A stretch of 64,000 nt of DNA from Cocos nucifera. Its lineage: Eukaryota > Streptophyta > Magnoliopsida > Arecales > Arecaceae. The stretch is taken from contig QRFJ01004305.1 in NCBI GenBank assembly GCA_006176705.1, positions 1-64,000 on the forward strand, read 5' to 3'. Made by a program: the position numbers and the translations under genes. Below, piece after piece: positions 1-12,540 of this stretch. Each line of letters begins with the position of its first letter. Position 1 is the stretch's first letter. The notes below the pieces were generated by a model, which saw nothing but the letters and a program-made list of their open reading frames with translations, ran no database searches and was not told the origin of the DNA.

Positions 1-1934
1 GAAGAGATACAGTTTTCTTTGGAGATAAAGCTTAATGATATCTATTTACCTACCGAATAGGATTCATCTAAAATCATTCTTACCACACCGTATGAGATAT
101 GACATGATAAGAAACCAAATCTGAGTCATCTCAGAATTTGAGATTGTCCAGCTCATGTCAAGAGATAGCAGACGAATAAGCTAGAGTCTAGGTTCCTTAA
201 AGCTTGGTTTATCAGATATCCTAAAGAATCATTAGGATATTATTTCTATCTTCTGAAAGACCATAATGTAATTATGAGTTGACATATCATTTTTCTTGAA
301 AAATAGTTTGTCCAAGATGGTGGCTTTGGGAGATAGATTAGGCTCGAGGAGAAAGTCTCTGAAGTGCAATGAGATAAGGAACCTAGTCAGTCTGAGCCGA
401 TCCACATACTACCTGCTCTACCTTATAGGTCAAATAGGATTTTTCATCCTCCTGAGAGATACTTAGGTACTATTTTAGAGGATGTAGAGAAAATATTTCT
501 CATGAAAAATGGGGTTCATGGTGATGATCCTAAAACCTATGATGAGGTGATATCAGATATTGACTTCGAAAAAATTGGTAAAGACAATGAAGTTAGAGAT
601 TGACTCAATGCACTCGAACCAAGTCTGAATCTTGGTAGATCCATCTGAAGGTATAGTACCTATTGGGTATAAATGGATCTTCAAGAGAAAAATAGGTGTA
701 GATGGGAATGTAGAGACATTCAAGGCTAAGCGAGTGGCGAAAGGGTGTTGTCAGTATGAAGGCATTGACTATCAGGATATCTTCTCACCAATAGCCATGT
801 TTAAATTCATCTGCACGTTACTTGCAATAGCGCCATATTTTGATTATGAAATATGATAGATGGATGTAAAAATGGTATTTCTAAATAGATATCTTAAGCA
901 AGATATCTATATGGAACAACCCCTTGGTTTCACATCTAGTGATGGTGACCATAAGGTCTACAAGCTGCATAGGTCTATTTATGAACTCAAGCAAGCATCT
1001 CGGAGCTAGAATGATCATTTCAATAATGTAATCAAATCATTTAATTTTATCAAGAATGAGGAGAAATCTTGTGTGTTCAAGAAGATTAGTAGGAGCGATG
1101 TTATTTTTCTCGTACCGTACGTGGATGACATCCTCCTAGTTGGAAATGATATTTTTATGTTAACCTCGGTCAAAGTGTGGTTGTCTAAAGAGTTTTTTAT
1201 AAAAGACCTAGGTGAAGCATTCTTTATATTAGGGATTAAGGTCTATAGGGATAAACCAAAGAGGATGTTGGGTCTCTCATAGGGGACGTACATAGAGGAG
1301 GTACTGAAGAGGTTTAGCATGAAAAACTCCAAGAGGGGACTAGTGCCTTTCAAATATGGCATTCATCTCTTCAAAAAGATGTGCCTCAACACACTTGAGG
1401 AGATTGAATGCACGAGCAAGATCCCTTATACTTTGGCAATAGGGAGCCTCATGTGTGCCATGCTATGCACACAATCTAATATCATCCATGCTATGGGTGT
1501 AACAAGCAGGTATCAATCGAATTCAGACAAAGAGCATTGGACTTCTGTAAAATAAATTCTTAAGTACTGGAGAAGGACTAAGGATATATTTTTGATCTTT
1601 GATAATGGAGAACTCCAAGTCTAGGGATATATAAACTCATACTTTATGTCCGACATAGATGATCAAAAATCGACATCTAAAAGTCTATTCTTATGCAATG
1701 ATGGTGCTATAAGCTGGAAGAGTTCTAAGTAGATCGTGATAGCAGACTCCACCATGGAAGTAGAGTACATCACTACCTCAAAAGCTATGAAAAAAGCATT
1801 CTGATTCAAGAAGTTTGCCATAGAGCTTGGAGTGATGCCATCAGATGCCATCCCTCTGTACTATGACAACAATGGTGCCATAGCCCTAGCTAAAGAGCTG
1901 AGGTATCATCGAAAGTTCAAGTACATTGAGTGAT
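1..1934 (+). pseudogene. pol: A0 pol remnant: integrase C-terminus, reverse transcriptase, RNase H
   Basis: The product would have been the C-terminal half of a Ty1/copia polyprotein. The first 300 bases match the end of integrase. RT follows from about 590, with the palm-domain YVDD at 1118-1129 and recognisable fingers around 640-860. RNase H motifs run from about 1640 to 1930, including a D-x-T-M-E-V-E-Y block near 1750. Stops and frameshifts occur throughout, many of the TGG-to-TAG or CGA-to-TGA type expected from cytosine deamination. The frame breaks at 1939 where B1 inserted and resumes at 21040. It is not functional. Confidence 0.9.
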
Positions 1935-1939
1935 GATTC

Positions 1940-2664
1940 TGCTGGGAATTATATCCTAAAGCCAATCATCTAGATTATAGATGGTTGAGCTAAATATAAT
2001 TATACTTAAATTATTAATAAATAAAATTATTATTTTGGCATTTTCATCACTTTGTTCATCTTCCTGTAATGAGCTCTTCTGTGATGAAGTCCTTAGGGCT
2101 ATTTAGACTCGATAAAGGAGAATTTATCATTTAGTCCTTAAACCAGTTTGCGACCAAATGATTCATTGTTAACTAGAATGACAACATATCGAGTGTAGAT
2201 CGTTGTGTGCCATAAGTGTTGGTTATCCTCTTAACCAAGAAGTATGGAGATATTATTATGGCATGCAGGTGAAGTGTAATGATACATTTCACTGAACATG
2301 ATCCAACTGCGGAGCTCTCTACTACTAAGAGTTGCTCGTGAAGGATGTGGGTATATTTGTCTCTTAGACTTGAGATCACCATGGTGACTTGCAAGCAACT
2401 CACTATACTTAGGTACCAAACTATCTAAATTTTTAATTCAGTGATGGAAAGCTACTAGGTGCAGTCAAGTACTTGGCTTATCGGTGCGTGAGTCAAGATA
2501 CGATTGGCCCCTCCAAGTGTTGGAGTAAGTGCATCACTGTATTTCAATTTAGCAAATCTTTGTCCAGGGTAGTCTATATGATTGTAGATTAATTCTAGAT
2601 TCTAATATATTTTATTCAAAAAGGTTTCAAAAATGCATGCTTAAACCCTGCGTGATTTTCTACA
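1940..2664 (+). repeat. B1 5' LTR with a large internal deletion
   Basis: The LTR starts TG and ends TACA, followed by a primer site. It aligns to the first ~640 bp and the last ~80 bp of the B1 3' LTR (18102-21034) but lacks about 2.2 kb in between. The deleted junction lies near 2580. The promoter region is probably gone. Confidence 0.85.
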
Positions 2665-2666
2665 AA

Positions 2667-2678
2667 TGATATCAGAGC
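2667..2678 (+). other. B1 primer binding site (initiator Met-tRNA)
   Basis: TGATATCAGAGC lies 2 nt after the LTR and matches the copia primer site TGGTATCAGAGC with one G-to-A change. Confidence 0.85.
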
Positions 2679-4436
2679 AAGGGTTGCTTGACATGTTAAT
2701 ATTCTAATTAGAAAGATTAAATGCTTACATATTTGATATGTATTTAATCCAAATAACCTAGTAATTGAGGGTGATGAGCCATGAAGCCATTCGATCATAA
2801 GGAACAAGTATGGTTTAAAGGCCATCTCCTCCCATTCAGTGGGGATCCCTTATGGCGGTAGGGGTGCCACCGTGAACTCATTCATTAAGATGATCAGTGA
2901 AAGGATTTGATTAAAATTATTTCAATTAGAAAGTTAAACATTAATATGTTTAGATTAGATCTAAAAGGTAATTCATGATTTAATTTTTTATTATGCCTTA
3001 TTTTCTATTAAGAGATTAGCAATAGGACTGTTGTTTATGAAATGAGCTGACCCATTTGTGAAATGAGTCAACCCATTTGGTGAATAAAAAATAAAATCTT
3101 TCAAAATTTAAAATTTATTTTCAAAATGCCGAACCCCAATCCATCAGTCCAAAAATTTAATTAAAAGAATTAAGTATCTCATAGAATCTAGAATTATAAA
3201 TTAAAGATTCTAAGACATAAGCATAAGCTATGGGTTAAAGGGTTAGATGAATTAGGTCCATTAATTGGGTTAGACCTAAGGTTAGTTAAAGAATGGATTA
3301 ATCTAGAGTAATTGATCAAATCTAACCAAGTGTTGAATTAGATTAGGTCAAGGACACTACAGACTCAACTTCAATAGTTGTAGTTGAATGAGTCCATGTC
3401 TTTAACTAGACCAAGATGGACTTGATTCATGGCTAAGCGGTCTAGCATGAAATTACTAGGTTGATCAGATTAAACCTAATTAATCAGTTGGTGTCTAAGG
3501 TAAGTTTGGCAGTCTAGACTAGTGGTTTTTAATTGGGAGCTACTCGCACTAATTCGATCTTTGACGAGTTAATGACATATCCCTTCTACTAATCTCCTTA
3601 CCTAGTAGACATGGTCGATTAGAGTTTGATTAAATCACTTAGTGATTCGAGCTGACCCATGTCACTAGAAATTAATTTGACTGATTTCAATCAGTAAGAC
3701 TGAATTAGGTGCCCTAGACCTAAATTTATCCTAGTCCTAATCTATTGAATTGGTGAAGTCAGTGGGAGGATTTCACTTAGTGAAGTTAGTAGAAGAAATT
3801 GGTCTGTGTCCTTTCTATCCTTAAATCATAAGTAACCTAAATTCTCTAAATTGTTAGGTTCTTAAAATGACTAAGTAATGGAGATAACCGAGTCATAGCC
3901 TCCCATTAAGGTGAATAGTAATGAGTCTAATTTTCTAGATGGACATTGGAGGTGCCTAACACCTGGTGTTCATTTGGATATTAGAATTACTGTCCATCAT
4001 ATGATGATAAGGTTGCACTTTTTTAATGGTGATCAGGTTAGCCAGAGCCTACCTCGGGCCTAATCATCATTGGTTTGATGCACTAAATTCAATCATGTTA
4101 ATGGTTGGACCTAACCAGACCTTTTTAGTGGAGGCAAAAGCCTACTGAATTTGCTTCTAGAGCAAAATCTAATTACTAAAAATTATTTTAAAAAAATAAT
4201 TGATTGTGAACCTATCTATAGATATATACGGATTAGCCAGAGCCTACCTCGGGCCCATCTATAGTCTATACGAATTTTAGTATCCACTTAGAAGTTAGTA
4301 TAATTCCTCGAATTGGAGGTAGAGGCTATCAATTCGCTAAAAATTATGGAAGGATCTTTAGACTAAAGTACAAGTCTTTAGGATTAATTAATTCAAGTGA
4401 TAACAAGATTTCATGTTTTTCTTTCAGATAAATAGA
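2679..4436 (+). other. B1 5' leader with hairpin and candidate intron
   Basis: This stretch is non-coding, between primer site and gag. It contains a hairpin with arms CATAAGG at 2796-2802 and CCTTATG at 2848-2854. A splice donor AGGTAAGT lies at 3498-3505, and its complement CTTACCT at 3597-3603. A pyrimidine-rich acceptor (TTTTTCTTTCAG, AG at 4426-4427) lies 9 nt before the gag ATG at 4437. A 23 bp segment is perfectly repeated at 4038-4060 and 4233-4255. Confidence 0.7.
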
Positions 4437-4990
4437 ATGGCTAGTGTTAGTCCACTCCATTCACTATTGGATAGTGGTAAGCTTTTAAGACCTTATTACG
4501 AGGAGTCTAGTGTCAACCTTGATCTGGCGAACCCAAAGAGGAATGGTCTTCTTGACCTAAATAAATTGAACAGGGAAAATCAGCAAGTGGTTGCTGGTCA
4601 AGGCTGTTATATGATAACATCTTGCAATTTCTCCATTTGTCATACATCTACCTGGGTGTTAGATACTAGGAGTTCGATTCATATATGCAATTCATTGTAT
4701 GGACTTCAAATTGGTAGAAAGTTTGAGAATGATGATAGGTTTCTGAATGAGGGAGATGGAAGTAAAGCTTTAGTCCTAGCATTGGAACTCTTGAGTTGTT
4801 TTCCAAAGATAAAAATATTATTTTAAGTGATTGTCACTATTATCCATCTTTTATAATAAACATAATATCTATTGAGCTTTTGACCTAGAATGGTTATTAT
4901 TTATCAATAAAAAAAATTATTATGATATTATTATGAATAATATTACAGTAATGCAAGGATAATTAAGAAATGGCATTTATGTTTTATCAT
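4437..4990 (+). pseudogene. gag: B1 gag-protease remnant, gag mostly deleted
   Basis: The ATG at 4437 aligns with the gag start of B3 (59858). After about 25 codons the sequence jumps to the spacer just before protease, so most of Gag (capsid and zinc knuckle) is missing, roughly 700 bp by comparison with B3. The aspartic protease motif that should read D-T-G is D-T-R near 4665, a G-to-A change that removes the catalytic glycine. Downstream protease sequence is broken by stops and low-complexity AT. The product is certainly dead. Confidence 0.75.
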
Positions 4991-5004
4991 GACCTGTTAG
5001 TATA

Positions 5005-5920
5005 ATGTACACGTCAAATAAATGCGCAAAGCTAGATCATGTCTCCAATACCTATCTTTGGCACTGTAGGATCAGTCATATAAACAAGAATAGAAGAAAT
5101 AGGTTAGTTAAGAAGAAAATTCTTGACATCGAATATTGTGAATCATTGAATATCTGTGAGTCCTGTCTACTTGATAAGATGACCAAATCACCTTTTACCA
5201 AAAAAGGTGAACGAGCCACAGCTTCTAGGTCTAGTACATACTGATGTATATGAACCCATAAACATATATGCTAGAGTGGGTTCTACTACTTCATTACATT
5301 TACTGACGATCTATCTAGGTATGGGTACATCTATCTTATAAAGAATAAATCTAAGTCATTTGAAATGTTTAAACGATATCAAAATAATGTACAAAAATAA
5401 CTTGAAAAGAGTATTAAAACTCTCTAGTCAGATCGAGGAGGTGAATACCTTTCTAACAAGTTTTTGACATATCTAGGAGAAAATTGGATTCTCTCATAAT
5501 GGACCCCTCCTGAAATACCATAACATAATGATGTATTAGAAATGAGGAATCAAATTCTATTGGACATGGTTCGATCCATGATGGGATTTTTGAGTCTGTC
5601 GATTTCATTCTAGAGTTATGCATTAGAGACTGCTTGTTATATTTTGAACGCTATTCTGAGCAAGTTTGTTGAAAATACTCCATATGAGATATGGACTGGC
5701 CGTAAGCCAACACTCTATCACTTTAGGATTTGGGGATATCCAGCTTATGTCAAACATTTGCAGCCAAAAATGCTTGGATCTAGGTCAGATAAATGCTTGT
5801 TCATAGGGTACCCCAAGAAAACTAGGGGTTATTACTTCTACCTTGCTGAAGAATAAAAAGTGTTCATCAGCAATAGGGCAGTCTTTTTAAAAAAAGAAGT
5901 TTCTTATGGAAGGAATAACT
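5005..5920 (+). pseudogene. pol: B1 integrase remnant
   Basis: This is a copia integrase, which joins the cDNA copy to chromosomal DNA. The zinc-binding HHCC domain is visible: W-H-C-R-I-S-H near 5065 and C-E-S-C near 5160. The core reads T-D-x-Y near 5235, a Q-S-D-R-G-G-E-Y block near 5430 and a degraded N-D-V-x-E-M-R-N block near 5530, so the catalytic D, D and E positions can be followed. The C-terminal G-Y-P-K-K-T-R-G-Y block is at about 5810. Several stops and at least one frameshift break it. Confidence 0.85.
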
Positions 5921-7549
5921 ATCTCTAATGTTGAGCTTGGTAAAGTTTGATAGGTAGAAGAACCGACACATTCTAGTAAACCTACAAAAGTAAATTTGAT
6001 AAGATCAATCCCAAAGCCCGTTGAAGAGGCACCTTTAAGAAGATCCGATAGAGTACTATGTTAACCAGATAGATACTATGGTTTCTTGATCTAGGATGGT
6101 GATCCTATTGAACTCGATGAGAATGACGAGGATCCAATCACCTACATGGATGTTATGCAAAGGCTTGACTCTAATAAGTGGCTGGAAGCCATGAAGTCCG
6201 AAATGGAGTCCATGAAAGTCAATAGTGTATGGACACTGGTTGATCCATCTGAAGGGATAAAATTCATTGGGTGTAAGTGGATTTTCAAAAGAAAAAGGAG
6301 CACAGATGGAAAGTTAGAGACCTATAAAGCCCATCTGATTGCAAAGGGATATCATCAATGTTATGGTATTGACTATGACGAGATGTTTTTTCCAGTGACA
6401 ATGCTCAAGTCCATTCAGATTATACTTGTGATAGCAACATACCTAGACTATGAGATCTGGCAAATGGATGTGAAGATAGCTTTTCTAAATGGAGATCTGG
6501 ATGAAGAGGTATATATGGAATAGCCTGAGGGTTTCACATCTATAGACGAGTCCAAGGTGTGCAAGCTTCAAAGATCCATCTATGGATTGAAGCAGGCATC
6601 TCGGAGTTGAAACATGCATTTTGATAAAGTGATCAGAACGTATGACTTCGTTAAGAATAGAGAAGAACCCTACATTTATAAATAGGCTAACGATTCTATA
6701 GTTGTATTTCTTATATTGTATGTGGATGATATTCTCTTAATCGGGAATGACATCCCTGCACTATAGGGAATAAAGGTTTAGCTGTCATCTTTGTTCTCCA
6801 TGAAGGAGTTGAGAGAAGCTTCCTACATCCTAAGGATGAAGATCTATAGGGATAGATCTAAAAAGTTGTTTGGTTTATCTCAGTCCACGTACATCGATAC
6901 CGTGCTGAAAATGTTCAACATGAAAAATTTTAAGAAGGGCTATCTCTCGATGGGCCATGGAATTACTCTCTCGAATAGGGATTGTCCGACAACTCCTCAA
7001 GAGAGAGAGCATATAAGTAGAATACCATATGAAATTACTATTATGTATGCCATGATGTGTATGAGACCAGACGTGGCATACTCACTAGGGGTAGTGAGTA
7101 GATACCAGTATGATCCAGGTGAGCATCACTGGAAGGTTGTAACGACAATCCTAAAGTATTTAAGAAATACAAAGGATCAGTAGCTCATCTATGGAGATAC
7201 TGACTTGAAACTTATAGGATATACTGATTTTAGTTTCTAATCAGATCATGATGATGCAAGAGTGTGTCAAGATATGTGTTTACCCTGAATGGTGAAGCGA
7301 TCTGCTAGAAGAGTTTCAAGCAGCATACTATGGTCGATTCTGTGTGCAAGGTGGAGTATGTCGCGACGTCTGATGCTGCGAAGAAAGTTGTGTGGCTGCG
7401 AAAGTTCATCGATGAGCTGGGAGTGGCGCCCTCTTTGGATGGCTCAGTTCTGCTTTACTATGATAGTACTGGAGCCATAGCTCAAGCAAAGGTGCCGAAG
7501 GCACATCAGCGCACCAAGCATATTCTACGTCGCTACCATCTTGTATGAG
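5921..7549 (+). pseudogene. pol: B1 reverse transcriptase and RNase H remnant
   Basis: RT runs from about 6146, with K-W-I-F-K-R near 6280, W-Q-M-D-V-K-I-A-F-L-N-G near 6460 and the catalytic YVDD at 6719-6730. RNase H follows from about 7190 to 7549 and ends in the K-H-I-L-R-R-Y-H motif. Stops include TAG for TGG and for CAG. The frame is cut at 7549 by A2 and resumes at 17943. Protein similarity to family A pol is clear but partial, which is why I treat B as a separate family. Confidence 0.88.
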
Positions 7550-7554
7550 AGATT

Positions 7555-9834
7555 TGTTAGATATGTGTGCCCTAGAAGCTAGAATTGGCTGACACTTGTA
7601 ATACACTTCTAAGGGCAAAATTATAATTTTGACTATAAATAATAAAATGGGTTATTTTCTATCACATATGCGTATTTAGTGTCTGTGATACATCCCTTGA
7701 GTTAATGGTAATGATAATTCTTACTTTCAAGAGTTGAAAATTTAAGACAAGAATTTTCATTATTAACTCATAAAATGCTCCTAACCGTAGGATCATCATG
7801 AGGATGGTGATTGATCCAGATGGTTAGTGTACAATCGCTTCTTTATAGTAGATGAGTCTTGAGTCTATGGTGTAGAGATACCAAAGTGAGAGTACAGATA
7901 CTTGTTAGAGAACAAGGGCACTAAGCGTGACCACCTCAAGTAGTCATAAGGAAGTCTACCTTCTCATCGATGACTGACTCGAAGCTGTAGTGGTGTGTCT
8001 AGTTCTTTGACCTAAGGTGCATCGACAGTTCACCTTGAGAGTGTTATAGTTTGACTATACCATGACTTAGTCTCCTAGCTATTTGGAATCCTGAGGTATA
8101 TGTTGGCTATAGCATGTTCATTGTAGGAATTGGATTGCACCAAGATGAAATCTATCTACCTCGGTGGATGAGGAGCAGCCCTATGATGATCATGAGAATC
8201 AAGTCCATAATCCCATGGCCATGGCAGAGAGTGAAATAATAGAAAGAGTTTCTATTAAGATTTTCACATCGAACTTGAATCAAATGATTAAATCATATGA
8301 TAGAAATTAGGGTTTGATGAGTTCACCTTAACCCTAATCTGATCGGGACTGAAGATAGAAGAACTTAATCACACAAGTAGCTGCACCGAGAGGTTTGTTT
8401 TTCAATTTTGATGGATTGCCATCATATACTGCTAGGTGTCACTGGTGGATTTTGTGAGCAATTAGAATGACTTAGATGATCGATCATTCTAGTTGTCAGA
8501 ATCAGAAGAGTTCTGATCCATCGAAAGGAGTTTCAATGATGTTGATGATGGAGATCACTACATATTCTATTACCATATAGAACTGAACCTAACTGGGTCA
8601 CACAAACAAGGGTTTAGATCTGGATATCATCAATTGGACTGATCCAATTCAATTGATTTGAATTAGATTCAATTAGGTTCAAGGAAATCATGCTAGCACA
8701 TAATTGAGCCTAACATTCTCCTTTTTCTATCATTAAAAGTTATCTCGACTGAGCCAAATAAATTTGTGCTCACTCTTACCTGGTCTGACTGGAGCTTGTC
8801 CAAGTCAGAAAAGGGTTATCTTAATTTATGAGATAAATTTAAGACAACATCTATGATTTTTCATCATCTGCTAATTCTTGTCCTTTGACTTTGGTCAAAT
8901 GTTGACCTTTGACCCTTGGACATCTGCTCATATATCATGCACTTATTGGAGAGTAGATAGGGGCTTGTCCCCATCCATGAAAATTAGAAAAGAAGGGGTG
9001 TATGCCTAGAATGGCGTGCGCCCATGGATAGGGATGCTTGGAGTCCCATATGGATGGGACTCCAGGTTGCTTCTTGGATTCAAACTAGGTGACCCTCACC
9101 TATAGACTTTGATCAGTCTTAGGCACCACCTTAGGATGAATCTATGGGTCTCTCATCTGATTGGATCAGGTGATGCCATCCCATCAATCAGATTTAGATC
9201 TGATTGAACGAAGCAACGTGATTGGCCGGAGTGATGTGGCACTGCATGGTGCAGTAGGGTCTATATAAAGACCTGCCTGCGCCCAACTTTCAAGAGAATT
9301 TTCCTTTGCCATGCCCCAAGGCTGCCCCTCTCCCTCCTCTACTTCACCATTCTAATCCTCTCTCTCCCTTCTACACCCAAGGAAGTTGGGCCTTCAGTTA
9401 GTGCAATTCAAGCAAGAAAAGGTTGACGAGAAAGGAAGAAGGCAGCACTGCTCCAGAGACGACAGCAAATCTTCGAAAGGAGTTTCGAAGATCCTCCAAA
9501 TTAGATCCAGATCTAATTTTTGGAGACATGATAAAGAAGGAGAAGATCTCTAGATCTAGCTTGAGTAGATACTGATAGAGGTCAGGCACTTGCGTGGCTA
9601 GATCCAGAACCTCAGTGCTTCAGCAAGATCATCAAGGGGTAATCAGATTACCCAGAATCAAGGTAAAATTAATTTAGATTTAATTTAATTTAATTTTTTT
9701 ATTTATTAGATTATAAAATTATATTTGAAAAGTATCAGATCTAATTTGAATCTAAGAGAAAATTTTTGAAATATGCCTCTCGATCTAATCAAATTTGAAC
9801 GAACCTGACCCAAAAAATTCAGAATTTTCCTTCA
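7555..9834 (+). repeat. A2 5' LTR
   Basis: 2,280 bp, TGTTAG to TTCA. U3 carries a cluster of TTGAC/GTCAA (W-box like) motifs at 8882-8915. A TATA box, TATATAAA, lies at 9262-9269. Confidence 0.93.
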
Positions 9835-9836
9835 AC

Positions 9837-9848
9837 TGGTATCAGAGC
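9837..9848 (+). other. A2 primer binding site (initiator Met-tRNA)
   Basis: TGGTATCAGAGC, 2 nt after the LTR: an exact copia primer site. Confidence 0.93.
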
Positions 9849-11704
9849 TAGGTTCTTATAAAATTTATTTAGATCTAATTTAATTGATAAATTAGTAATT
9901 TTAGATATCACATTAGATGCGATTAGATCTAAAATCAAAAAAAAAAAAAATTAAAATTAATTAATCTAGATCTAATATGTATGAGATACATAACTAGACA
10001 AGGAATAGAATTGCTCTATGTGTAGTCTAGTATAATCATAATATTTATTTGATTAAATATAATTTTTAGATCTATTTATTTACTATTTTTTGATCTTATA
10101 AATATTATAATCAGATCTAAAAATAGAAAATAAATTAAATTTAATTTATTCATATGAGATATGATAGTTGCATGTTTAGACTAGTTGTAGAATAGTTCTA
10201 CAAATAGGTCTAGATTAAATTTTATTTGATGAGATCAAATTTAAATTTAATTTTTTAGATGATTATGAGATAATTTAGATCTGAAAAACATGCATGCATG
10301 ATACATGAGATGTATGTAAAACATGTTTTAATTAGATCAATTTTCTTATATGAGATATATGCTTAGATCTAATTAGTTTTTGTAGATTAATTATATTTCT
10401 GATTAAGGCATTCCCTTTGGCCGTCCGGTCATAAGAACAAAGTAGGGCTTAAAGATCCTCTTCTTTCATTCGATGGGGTGTTCTTATGATATGTAGGGGT
10501 GCTGCACATTCGTCCTTAATCAGAAATTGAAAACTTACATCTACAAAACCCTAGATCCTGAAACCCTAAGATCTTATTTGCATGTTTTGTTTATGAATCC
10601 TAAACTTAATTAAAAATTAAGACAATGAAACATATTAGATCTAAAATTGAGAAATTTTAGATCTAAGACATATTTATAAAATTGGGTTCGAGCTTGGGTA
10701 GCTCAATTAGATCTAGTGGTTGATCAAACCGAATCAAGAGTTGGTTAGATGGGATCAACAATGCTTAAATTGACCAGCCTAATAGGATTAAGTCTGGGTC
10801 AAGATCGAGTCACATGAGTGATTGATCAAGCTAAGATCTAATTAGGCTCAGTGGTTAGAGTCTAGATTGTAGGCTAACCTGATTGGTTCTGCCTCAACAA
10901 TTTGGTGTCTAAGGTAAGTTTGGCAGATATGACCGACTGATTTAGTTGGGAGCTACTCGACTCGAATGCGTTCTTGTCGAGTTAATGGCATATCCCTTCC
11001 ACCGATCTCACTTATCTAGCCATGTTTGTTGACTTAGTTCTGATCTGAGGTGGTCAATAATTCGAGCTAACCCATGCCACTAGGTTAATCATAATAGTTA
11101 TGACTATGTCAAGTCTAGTTTAATCAGACCTAAATCAAATAGTCCTAAGAAAAGATTAAGTCTAAGATCTTCCACCATTGTAGATGTGCGGACCGTTCTC
11201 GAGGTTGATCATTCTCGGTTGGTTACAGTGGCTCAGTTACACCAAGAAGATGCAACCATATCTATTAGGCATTGGATGCTACAGGCTAGAGGATGAATTG
11301 GGCTTAATATTTTGGATACGGTGAGAGACTCAGTTAGGAATCCAATCTATGCAAATGGTGGGTCTGACTTAACTAAGGAGTGGATCAATATTTTGGACAT
11401 GGTGAGATTCATGAATTAGAGACCAAGATTGGGTGCATCATGATTAGAAAATCATTGAACAAGAGTTGTTCACTCATTGGCTAACCCATCACCAATAACT
11501 GTTAGGTGAGGTGATGAGTCAGTTGGTGGGACTGCACCACCCACTAGAAATTAGTAATCGTGAAGATTTTTGCATCTCTATAGAGGGAGTGTATGGATCC
11601 AAGAAAATAGTGAAAGCTAATTTATTTAAAAATAAAATCTCTAAATAAATTGGTTAAGTCTTAATTACAATATCTAATTAGAAACTTTAACTCTCTACAG
11701 GAAA
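9849..11704 (+). other. A2 5' leader with hairpin and candidate intron
   Basis: Non-coding. The hairpin arms TCATAAGAAC (10429-10438) and GTTCTTATGA (10480-10489) match perfectly. A splice donor AGGTAAGT lies at 10912-10919. Its complement at 11010-11017 has one C-to-T change. The acceptor CTCTCTACAG ends at 11700, giving a candidate intron 10914-11700 of 787 nt. Confidence 0.72.
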
Positions 11705-12540
11705 TTGTCTGCATCCAACCCACTAGCACGAATCCTGGACACCCATAGACTAACCAGATCAAATTACAAAGATTAACTCTGAAACTTCAAAATCATTTTA
11801 GATTTTGAGAAGTTAACTCATATACTGGATTAGGACCCTCCAACCTTACCAGCTCATCCATCCACTGAGTAGAGAGCATCTCTAGATAAGTGGACAGACG
11901 ATGATAACAAGGCCAAATAATATATGTTGGGCTCGATGTTTGATGAACTTCAGCACTAACATGAAGATATCAGAACTACTCATCAAATGTTGGCTCACCT
12001 ACAGGAGATGTTTGGTGAACAGAGTCACACACCAAGTATCAAGTCACTAAACGACTGTTCAAGGCTAAGATGCGTGATGGGCAGTCAGTCCAAGATCATT
12101 ATCTGATGATGATCAAGGACTTGGAAGAGCTTGAGAAGCTCGGAGTGAGTTTGGACTTGGATCTGCAAAATGATATAATTCTATAATCCTTGACTGAAGC
12201 ATATGGGCAGTTCATCATGAACTACCATATGCATAAACTTCAAAATTCCTTGGCCGAACTTATGAATATGCTGGTTATTGCTGAGCTTTCCATGAAAGGT
12301 TCTAAAGGCTCAGCGCTTGCTATGGAACGAACTTCTTCCAAGAGAAAGTCTTTTGGAAAGAAGAAGAAGTCTGTGAAAAAGCAGAAGGTGGAAGAAAGAA
12401 AGAAGAAAAAGATAAAGCTGAAGAAGAAGGCCGCTAACAAAGAAAAGCATTTTCATTACAACAATGACGGCCATTGGAAGTGAAACTACCCTACTTACCT
12501 AGCCACCCTAAAGAAGAAGGAGGTAGGTCCTTCTGGAGGT
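11705..12540 (+). pseudogene. gag: A2 gag, start codon lost
   Basis: This is a copia Gag of the UBN2-type capsid family; Gag packages element RNA into virus-like particles. The initiator found as ATG in A1 and A6 is TTG here (11705-11707). The capsid region has TGG-to-TAG type stops and a one-base deletion near 12040. A lysine-rich stretch (about 12300-12450) precedes the zinc knuckle, whose cysteines are largely replaced (near 12445-12490). The arginine codon at 12052-12054 is still CGA, where A1 and A6 have TGA. Confidence 0.85.

Noticed and set aside
7330..7548. Separate small gene
   Set aside because: It is the RNase H end of B1 pol.
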